Assembly: GCA_021204375.1 (NCBI GenBank)
Contig: JAJPZL010000193.1
Coordinates: forward strand, 1-17,929
DNA: 17,929 nucleotides
From: Bacteroides sp.
GTDB lineage: Bacteria; Bacteroidota; Bacteroidia; Bacteroidales; Bacteroidaceae
Direction: 5' to 3'
A program made the translations under genes and the position numbers. A model generated the notes under the pieces. That model searched no databases and was not told where the DNA came from. It saw only the letters and a program-made list of their open reading frames with translations. Position 1 is the stretch's first letter, and the number at the start of each line of letters is the position of its first letter. Shown piece by piece: positions 10,281-17,929 of the stretch.

Positions 10281-13200
10281 TTAGAATGATAAATTAACTC
10301 CAAAAACGAACGAACGGGTAGGGAGCATTACCAGGTTGATCGTACTGGTTGTTTCCGGATCAATACCTCCATCTTTACGATACTCTTTACTGAACCAGGT
10401 ATACACATTGTTCGCTGTAAAGTAGACTCTGGCCGAGGCTACGGAAGCTTTCTGGAGGAATACCGCAGGTATAGTATAGCCCAGGGTCAGGTTCCTGAGT
10501 TTCAGGTAAGAACCGTCATAACGTGCCAGCAGTCCCAGGTTGCTGACCGTTCCTGAAGTCGGACGGGGCCAGCGTGCACCTGTATTCTCCGGAGTCCAGT
10601 AATCCACATTCAGGTTGTTATAGGTACCCCGCAGGGTATTCATATAACCACCGTGCATATCCGAAGTAATGATACCGCCATATTTGTAAGTCCATAAAAA
10701 AGAGAGATCAAAATTCTTGTAGGCAAAGCGGTTGGTGATACCTCCCTCAAATTTAGGAGCCCTGGTTCCCAGGAATACACGGTCGTCCTCATTGATCTGT
10801 TGCTTCTCCTTCGGTGTTACTCCATCTTCTTCGTAATCAATGTGGTGATTTTTGATCTTGATCGTTCCCAGTACCTGGCTCTGGTAAGTAGATTCATCAC
10901 AAAGGCTGTAACTGATCGCCAGGGTTCTGTCTTCCGGAGTATCCTGCCACAATCCGTCAGCCTCATACGAGTAGATCACATATTTATCTTTTCCTAAGAA
11001 ACGGTTATTACCGGTATCCTGTTCCACTCCGGGTCCCAGGTCGGTTATCCTGAATCTGTTACCGAAAATATTGAAATCTGTTGACCAGGAAAGCTGGTTC
11101 TTGCCATCTCCCGGAAGAATAACGGCGGATACATTGAACTCCCATCCCCGGTTCCTGGTTGCTCCCAGGTTGGTCACATAATCATCGGCATACCCACTGG
11201 TAATAGGCAACTTCACACCCAACAGTACATTGGTGGTCTTCTGCTGATAGAGTTCCAGCGTACCGGTGATCCGGTTCGACAGCAGCCCGAAGTCAATACC
11301 CAGGTTAATAGTCTCCGTATTCTCCCAACCTAACGAGTAGTCGGGTACAGAACTTGGTTTTACCCCCTTTACCCCATTATCACCCAGTATATATTTGTTA
11401 TCGGTCAACCGGGAGATAGTCTGGTAAGGGTTAATAGCGGTACTTCCCACATTTCCCCAGCTGGCACGGATCTTCAAAGAAGAGAGAACATCTATATCTT
11501 CCATAAAAGCCTCTTTCTTCATATTCCATCCCAGGGCGATAGAGGGGAAGGAGCGCCATTTATTTCCTTTCGCTAAGCGGGAAGAACCATCGTGACGGAT
11601 GGTAGCCGTCAGCAGGTATTTATCATTGTAGTTGTAGTTCAGCCTTGCCATATAGGAGAGAAGGGTCCATTTCCTGAACTCTCCGTCTGTATCTACCTCT
11701 TCTGCTTTAGAGGGATTGTAATACTGTACATCCCGGTCGTAGTAATCATATGAGTTGATCCAGGTACGTTCAAAGGTGTTTTCCTGATAACTGTAAAGAC
11801 CCGTGAAAAAGAAGTTATGTTTGTGGATCGAGTAGTTCCAGTTCAGGATATTTTCTAGGGTATAATCGGCTGTGAACTGATTTTCGTTGTTAGAGTAGTT
11901 CACTCCACTTCCCCGTTTGGTCGTGTAAGTATCCTCAAATTTACCAATGTGGTGGTATTTCAGGTTCACTCCTCCGTTAAACCGGTAAGTGAATCCATAG
12001 GGTAATTTGATATCTGCATATCCGGTTGTAAAGGTACTGAAGGTTTTCCTCTCGTCAATAACCGCCCCGTTTACCTCATCCAGTAACGGGTTAAATACAT
12101 TCCCGTTACTTCCGGCCAGGGTTAACACCAGGTTACCCTCTTCATCATAAGGAGTAGCGAAGGGGCTTGCCTGCAAGACATGTGCCAGCGGGTTATTATC
12201 ATTTCCCTGGTTCAAGATATAAGTATTGAGGGTAGAGAGACCTACCTTCAGGTATTGGTTTATTTCCGTGTCCATTGATAATTTGGCTGTCATTCTTTTA
12301 AAAGAGTGTCCCCGGTAAGTGTTTTTCTCCTTTATAATATCCAATGGATCCGTTATAGGTAGTTCTTTCAGACCCTCCGCTTATTCCTACCTGATGATTG
12401 GTGGTCATACCGTTCCTGAACATCAGGTCCTGCCAGTTGGTATCCACTCCGTTGTAATAATTGGTCTCTTCCTGTGCGTCCCGGAATACATATCCTACCG
12501 TCATCAGCTTCGGGTCATCCAATCCGGTGAAATCATCCGGAGCTGCATTGTACTGGGACCATTTTCTGAGTTGGAGGAACTGTTCTGCATTCATCAGATC
12601 ATACTGTTTGATAGCCGTTACTACCACATAATATCCACTGTAAGTAACGTTCACTTTTCCCTTATTGCCTCGTTTAGTAGTGATCAGGATCACCCCATTG
12701 GCCCCTCTGGAACCGTAGATCGCTGTAGTAGAGGCATCTTTAAGTACACTCACGCTGGCAATGTCATCGTTATTGATCTCATTCAGGCTCCCGGAGAATG
12801 GAATTCCGTCCACTACGATCAGCGCGTCGTTGGTAGCGGTAATGGAGCGTTTTCCGCGGATACGGATCTGTGCAACGGCTCCCGGGTGAGTATTCCCTCC
12901 GGCCATCTGTACATCTACTCCTGCCGCCAATCCCTGGAGGGCAGCTGCCAGATTAGGTACCGGAGCTTCCCGGAGTACCGCATCGTTCACATTGACCATG
13001 GCACCGGCAATATCCGATTTCTTCTGGGTACCGTATCCCACTACCACTACTTCGTCCAGTAGTTCGGTATCTTCCTGTAAAATAATAAAGAAGGAGGTGC
13101 GGTTCCCTACCTGGATGTGTTGTGTTACATAACCCAGATAAGATACCTGAAGTACACTGTTGGCAGGAACCTCTAGGGTTAAATTCCCGTCCAGGTCAGT

Positions 13201-13414
13201 CACTGTTCCGTTGCTGGAAGAACCTTGCTGTAAAACGGTAACTCCTACCATAGGTCCCGATTCGTCGGAGACATTCCCTGTCACTCTTTTCATCTGGCTT
13301 TGTTGCAGGCCCCATGACTCCGGCTAACCGTCCGACATTCCTTCGGCGGTAGCAGAGAGATGAAAAAACACAAGGCTCCTAAGAGACATAATTTTGTAAG
13401 TGTTTTTTGTACAT
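10281..13414 (-). pseudogene. SusC/RagA-family TonB-dependent outer-membrane transporter, broken
   Basis: SusC proteins are 22-strand barrels that import oligosaccharides with energy from TonB. The sequence shows the N-terminal carboxypeptidase-regulatory-like domain (VTGNVSDESGPMVGVTVL onward), the TonB-box-like stretch DEVVVVGYGTQKK, the plug (IRIRGKRSITATNDALIVVD, then SVLKDASTTAIYGSRGANGV), and a barrel ending in VFGVNLSF. Total about 1,036-1,045 codons, normal for the family. One extra base at 12322-12333 (GGAGAAAAAC context) shifts frame early in the barrel: the first part stops at 12298, while the second is open from there to TAA 10281-10283. The N-terminus is also damaged. The best signal peptide (LCLLGALCFFISLL) lies in a different frame from both the ATG at 13414 and the mature protein, implying two more single-base losses. 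TAG at 13324-13326 interrupts the mature frame. An alternative in-frame ATG is at 13389. Probably first gene of the operon. Confidence 0.9.
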
Positions 13415-13478
13415 AATAAATAGTCTTAATGGTTAAACCTTCAAATTAATTGCGGAAAGTGATCTCTCCTGCGCTGTA

Positions 13479-13506
13479 CAAAAGTAGCAGGATGTGAGAT
13501 GCACAA
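13479..13506 (-). promoter_or_regulatory. Candidate susC operon promoter (Bacteroidota type)
   Basis: On the minus strand TACTTTTG (13479-13486) matches the Bacteroidota -7 consensus TAnnTTTG exactly, and TTG (13504-13506) lies 17 bases upstream as a plausible -33 element. The spacing is slightly shorter than the usual 19-21. Transcription would start near 13472 and give a leader of roughly 60-85 bases before susC. Match seen directly; activity inferred. Confidence 0.5.
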
Positions 13507-13518
13507 CAGTACGAAAAC

Positions 13519-13551
13519 CTGCCATAGGAGATGCCTGGAAGGACATGGCAG
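13519..13551. repeat. Inverted repeat CTGCCAT / ATGGCAG, candidate operator
   Basis: Seven-base perfect arms at 13519-13525 and 13545-13551 are separated by 19 bases. The repeat lies just upstream of the candidate susC -33 element, where an AraC-type activator of the HTCS class would be expected to bind. It could also be a chance match of short arms. Confidence 0.35.
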
Positions 13552-13563
13552 AAAAGTGTACTA

Positions 13564-13576
13564 ATTTGTCACAAAT
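13564..13576. repeat. Palindrome ATTTGT-C-ACAAAT, candidate operator
   Basis: A perfect 6+1+6 palindrome lies between the two divergent promoters, roughly 60 bases upstream of the candidate susC -33 element. It is a reasonable candidate for a regulator site, but its A/T-rich arms make chance occurrence possible. Confidence 0.35.
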
Positions 13577-13656
13577 CCATACTGATAAGCGGGTAAACTA
13601 ACGGAATCTCCCTGCATATTTTTTCCGTTACTATAAAAAGCATCCCTTAAAATTTG

Positions 13657-13664
13657 TACATTTG
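13657..13664 (+). promoter_or_regulatory. Candidate HTCS gene promoter -7 box
   Basis: TACATTTG matches the Bacteroidota -7 consensus TAnnTTTG exactly, about 70 bases before the HTCS start. No clear TTG-type -33 element is seen at the expected distance, so support is from the one box and its position. Confidence 0.35.
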
Positions 13665-13734
13665 CAAAGATCTGATAGTACCCGGAGATACTGGCTCGTT
13701 AGTTAAGGATTGCAGGAGAACGTGAAGAGTCCTC

Positions 13735-16700
13735 GTGAGAGTGAGGGCTTTTCTTTATTTGTCCGTGTATACCTCTTCTCCCTTATATGCCTATGGTCTG
13801 CGCCGGTACTCCAGCCAGAACGGACTCTCCAACAGTGCCATTCTTTCCATCTGCCAGGATGATGATGGGTTTATGTGGTTCGGATCGTGCGACGGGCTGA
13901 ATGTTTTTGACGGACTCAATATCCAGGTTTATAAACCTACTACCGAAACGAATAATCTGTCCGGGAACCTTATAGAATATATTCACGAAGAAGAACCCGG
14001 GATCTTGTGGGTACAGACCAACTACGGGCTCGATCGTTTTGATACCCGTCGGAAAACCATCCGTTCTTTTAAAGAGTTCAAGAACCGCAATTTTTTTGCC
14101 TCTTCCGGAAAAGAGATCTATGTGATCCATGAGAACGGTTCTATCTCTTACTGCAACTCCGGAGAAGAGGAGTTCCGGAAAATAGAACTGCCTGAACTAT
14201 CCATTGAAGAGATCCTGGATTTTGTTATTGATTCCCGCCGAAATGCCTGGATATTTACCCGGGACGGGAAATGTTATATCTATCATATGGAAAGGAATGG
14301 GGAAGAGGTAGTGTTCCGACCTTTTCAGTTATTTACCCCTTCCGAACCTTTACTGGCCTGTTTCCACGAAGGAGAAAGAGTCTATTATATAGATGTGACC
14401 CACCAGTTCTATAAGTTGGACCTGCTCTCGGGAAAGGCCGACTGTATGTTTGACCTGCAGGAGGTCATACACCGGAAAGGCGAAGTCTCCTCTGTCATTA
14501 AACACCACGACGACTACTATATGGGCTTTAAGACCAGTGGACTGGTACGCCTGAAAGAGACTCCTCACAGTAAGACCCCGTATGAAGTAATGGATATAGA
14601 TATTAAACCGGGAATATTCTACCTGGTAAAAGACCGGTACCAGGATGTGATCTGGGTAGGAACGGATGGGCAGGGAGTCTTTATATACTATATTGATGAA
14701 TACTCTATCCAATCTATCCTGTTGAGCGATCTCTCCGTACCGGTCAATAATCCTGTCCGGGCCCTTTGTATAGACCGGTACAGGAATTTATGGATCGGCA
14801 CCAAAGGGGACGGCACTGTAAAGCTCAGTCACTATGATCCGTCCGCTTCTTCCCTGGCTGCCACTTCCTGGTATCACACTACCAATTCTGTGTTGAAAGA
14901 TAATTCGGTGTATGCCTTCCTGCCCAGTGAAAGGAACCTGTTGTGAATCGGGAGCGAAGAGGGTCTTACTTATTACTCTTACCGGGAGGAGCAGATCAGA
15001 ACGCTGAAAGAACCTCCCGGAGAATCTCCCGTAAAGTATGTACATGCTCTCTGTGAACAGGGTGATTCCATCCTCTGGATCGCCACCGTAGGAGAGGGGA
15101 TTGTCAAGGCACGCCTGGGAGGGAGCTGCGACAAGCCTGAAATAACAGAGATCAAACGGTTCATTGTGGAGGAGGGACCGGTGAACTAACTACTTTTTTG
15201 CCGCCTATCCGGAGAACGATTCCATCATCTGGTTTGGGAACCGGGGATACGGAGCTTTTCGTTTCAATACCCATACCGACCGGTACGAGGTGTTCCGTTT
15301 TGACGAAGATGGGGCCAACCAGACGCTGAATGATATTTGTTCTATTATAAAGAATGAGCAGGGGCACTGGTTCGGTACCAGTTTCGGGCTGGTAAGACGG
15401 CACAACGGAGTGCAAAGTTTTTATAACGAAGCCAATGGATTCCCCAATAATACGGTACATGCTATCCTGGAGGACCGGCGGAATAATCTCTGGCTCAGTA
15501 CCAATCAGGGAATGGTAAAATTTAATACCTCTACCCTGACCTACCAGACCTTTAAACACACCAACGAATTAAAGATCACGGAGTTTAGCGACGGAGCCTT
15601 TTTCCGGGATGAGATCACCGGTTCGCTGCTGTTCTGAGGAGTGAACGGTTTTATTACGATCCATGAGAATGAGTATGCGCAAAAAGAATATCTGCCTGCC
15701 ATAGCCTTTAACCGTCTCTCTATTTTTGGCAAAGAGTATAATATTTATGACTTCCTTACCGGGAAAAAAGGAAAACCTCTCCTGGAACTCGACTATAGCC
15801 AGAATTTCTTTTCCGTTACCTTTACCGCCATTGATTATCTGCATGGAAATGATTATACCTATTTTTATAAACTCGATGAACTTAATGATAGCTGGATAGA
15901 GAACGGAAGCCTGAACAGTGCTGCTTTTACCAATATCTCTCCCGGCCAGTACACTCTGTCGGTCAAATACCGCAATAACATTACTGGTAACGAGGGAGAG
16001 ACCCAGCAGTTGTATATAAGAATATTGCCTCCCTGGTATTTAACCAGGTTAGCCTATTTTATATATGGTATATTGGGGCTCGGTCTGGCAGTTGCTATTT
16101 TCCTTTTCAGCCGTAAGTGGTATACTATGAAAAAGCTTTCCATTGTAGAACAGTTGAACCGGCAGCAGAAAGAGGAGGTATATGAATCCAAAATCCGGTT
16201 CTTTACTAACATTACCAATGAATTCTGTACCCCCCTTACCCTGATCCACGGCCCGTGTGAGAAACTGCTCTCTTATCCGGGAAGTGATCCGTATATCCAT
16301 AAATATATAACCCTGATCCGCCACAATGCCGAAAGACTCAACCAGCTTATCCAGGAGCTGATCGAGTTCAGGCGGCTGGAGACAGGGAACAGGCAACCCG
16401 AGATTAAACAGGTATCTCTCTCTTCACTGGCAGAGCAACTGGCCGGCGCCTTTTATGAACTTGCAGAAAGCCGGAATATAATATACCGGGTAGAAATAGA
16501 CCAGGAGATAAGCTGGAACACAGATCCGGCCTGTTTTTCTAAAATTATCAATAACCTGCTCTCCAATGCTTTTAAATATGTAAATACCGAAGGTAACATC
16601 CTTATCAAGCTGTTTGTCATCAATAATATGTTGCATCTGCATGTGTCCAATACGGGAAAGGGTATCCGGAAAGAACAGATCCCCGAGATTTTCGACCGGT

Positions 16701-17764
16701 ATAAGATCCTAGATAATTTTGAATTTTAAAGCAAAGGAATAAATACCCGTAACGGGTTAGGGCTGGCTATCTGCCACAATATGGTAAAATTACTGGGAGG
16801 AGACATCCATGTGACCAGTGAGCCGGACAAAGAGACTATCTTTACGGTTGTCCTTCCTTTCCTGGCTGTTCTCTCATCCGCTGAGAACCTGGTAGAAGAA
16901 GAGCCGTTGCCACCCGCTATGAATTTTCCCCTCCATCTGGAAGAGCAAAAAGAAGAAAAAGACCAGAAAAGACCTACTATACTTATTATTGATGATGATC
17001 CTTCCATGCTCTGGTTCATTGCAGAAGTCTTCCGGGAGAACTATAATGTAGTTCCCATCAATGACTCTACCGAAGTGGCCCGGTACCTGGAGTGTAATCA
17101 ACCCGATCTGATCATTTCAGATATTATGATGCCCGAAGTAGATAGAATTTCCATTGCCCGTATGATCCGTTCCCATCCACTCACTAACCATATTCCCCTG
17201 ATCCATCTTTCTGCTAAAATTACCATTGAAGACCAGGTAAAAGGGATAGAGTCGGGTTCGGATATCTACATAACCAAACCTTTTAATGTCGAATTCCTGG
17301 AGAAGGTGGTAAAACGGCTCCTCCAGCAGAAAAAAGATCTCAAACACTATTATAACTCTACACTAAGTGTCCTGGAACTCCAGGATGGACAATTTATTCA
17401 TAAAGACGATAAGGAGACCTTTGATAAACTCAGGGTTATCATTGAAAAGAATATCAGTGATCCGGAACTTTCGGTAGACCTGCTAAGCTCTTCCCTGGGA
17501 ATGAGCTCCCGCCAGCTCTATCGTAAAACTAAAGCCATGGCGGACAAAACTCCCGCCGACCTGATCAAGGAGTACCGGTTCAGTCTGGTCGAAAAACTGC
17601 TGGTCACCACCCAGCTCTCGATCGATGAGATACTGTACCGTACCGGATTCGCCAATCGGGGAAACTTTTTCAAAGCATTTTCGGCCCGGTATGGAACGAC
17701 TCCGAAACGTTTCCGGGAAATGAAGAAGGAAGAAGCCGGGTTGGAAGTAAAGAGCAATGAATGA
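13735..17764 (+). pseudogene. Hybrid two-component system sensor/regulator (HTCS) of the PUL, broken
   Basis: HTCS proteins sense an oligosaccharide in the periplasm and activate the adjacent PUL. Reconstructed length is about 1,342 residues, typical. In order: a weak signal peptide (AFLYLSVY), propeller repeats (GLSNSAILSICQDDDGFMWF onward), Y_Y_Y domain (about 15830-16040), one membrane segment (about 16045-16115), HisKA (about 16180-16370), HATPase (INNLLSNAFKYV, NTGKGI), receiver (IIDDDP; phospho-Asp codon 17120-17122; ITKPF) and AraC-type DNA-binding domain (about 17440-17745). In-frame stops: TGA 14944-14946 (Trp of the repeat motif LWIG), TGA 15635-15637 (LLF-stop-GVNGF) and TAA 16727-16729 (NFEF-stop-SKGINTRNGLG). 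An AACT tandem duplication at 15184-15191 shifts frame. The phospho-accepting His is Asn (codon 16217-16219) and the receiver MPxxDG glycine is Arg. There is no ATG start; GTG 13735 or 13741 is the best remaining start, after AGGAGAA. Confidence 0.9.
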
Positions 17765-17800
17765 TCCTGTTCCAATCCGGAATGATCCCGTTCTTATAAG
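17759..17800 (+). repeat. Imperfect 21-base-period direct repeat at the HTCS 3' end
   Basis: GAATGATCCTGTTC (17759-17772) recurs as GAATGATCCCGTTC (17780-17793) with one mismatch. The 21-base period equals seven codons, so the HTCS terminal Glu-TGA is repeated in frame. This suggests a small tandem duplication across the gene end, or a longer ancestral reading frame continuing to a later TAA. Confidence 0.4.
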
Positions 17801-17929
17801 GAGGTGTCCTCAAAGTAAGTTAGCTTATTCGTTTGTCCTGGTCAGCGAAAATGAAGCATCTATCCGGAGATTACATAGAATTAAAATTTAAAATTATCTA
17901 TAATCTATAATTGGGTACCGGTTAAATTT
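17765..17929. other. Noncoding tail downstream of the HTCS gene
   Basis: No convincing gene is visible. The stretch contains the 21-base-period repeat, a GAGG-TGT-CCTC mini-hairpin near 17802-17812, and an A/T-rich end with two tandem copies of ATCTATA (17896-17909). I see no clear factor-independent terminator or transposon end. Confidence 0.4.

Larger units (their letters stand above)
13390..13734. other. Divergent regulatory region between susC and the HTCS gene
   Basis: No protein-coding sequence is apparent between the two divergent gene starts. The region holds a candidate promoter for each direction, two inverted repeats that could bind the regulator, and A/T-rich leader sequences; these are listed separately. 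This arrangement is standard for an HTCS-controlled PUL. Confidence 0.6.

Noticed and set aside
12298..12344. Programmed ribosomal frameshift in susC
   Set aside because: The site lacks a convincing slippery heptamer with downstream structure, and the same gene and its neighbours carry many unrelated lesions, so simple mutation or error is more economical.
12319..13062. 247-codon plus-strand open frame
   Set aside because: It is antisense to the conserved SusC regulatory-like and plug domains, whose motifs are unmistakable on the minus strand.
14944..15637. TGA as selenocysteine or as a recoded Trp in the HTCS gene alone
   Set aside because: The TGA contexts are Trp- or Gly-like rather than redox sites, and the same gene also has an in-frame TAA and a frameshift that recoding would not fix.
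17800..17830. Insertion-sequence terminus near GGAGGTGTCCTCAAAG
   Set aside because: There is no matching inverted copy, target-site duplication or transposase in the window; the short palindrome alone is not enough.
1..17929. CRISPR array, tRNA or rRNA genes
   Set aside because: I saw no regularly spaced repeats and no tRNA- or rRNA-like segments; the window is almost wholly filled by the PUL genes.

Overview
The window reads as one polysaccharide utilization locus (PUL) of a Bacteroidota bacterium, most likely order Bacteroidales. The evidence is the SusC/SusD pair, a divergently transcribed hybrid two-component regulator (HTCS), a glycan-active enzyme set, and promoter boxes of the Bacteroidota TAnnTTTG type.

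Layout. On the minus strand, read from right to left, seven genes form a tight operon: susC (13414 to 10281), susD (10261 to 8468), a GH105-type unsaturated uronyl hydrolase (8329 to 7196), a GH97 glycosidase (7171 to 5225), a CE7-type acetyl esterase (5205 to 3920), a large secreted protein of unrecognised family (3893 to 1935) and a FAD-dependent oxidoreductase (1933 to 47). On the plus strand, 13735 to 17764 encodes the HTCS sensor/regulator. The 320-base space between susC and the HTCS gene holds a plausible promoter in each direction and two inverted repeats. A strong hairpin lies between susD and the enzyme genes.

Likely role of the ancestral locus. SusC/SusD would import oligosaccharides. 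The CE7 enzyme would remove acetyl groups. GH105 would remove an unsaturated uronic acid left by a lyase, possibly the unrecognised protein. GH97 would remove an alpha-linked galactose or glucose. This combination suggests an acetylated, uronic-acid-containing glycan of the rhamnogalacturonan/pectin type, but the substrate is inferred.

State of the locus. Seven of the eight genes carry in-frame stop codons, and four of these also have small frameshifts. I count 15 in-frame stops (7 TGA, 6 TAG, 2 TAA) and about 7 inferred frameshifts, with no large deletion: reading across the lesions gives full-length, correctly ordered proteins of normal family size. The HTCS also has Asn where the phosphorylated His of its kinase domain should be. 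Only GH97 is fully open. The simplest reading is a recently inactivated PUL accumulating point lesions, as expected in a host-restricted or niche-shifted lineage. Sequence error must be excluded first, because several indels fall in homopolymers. Recoding of a single stop codon does not explain the pattern.
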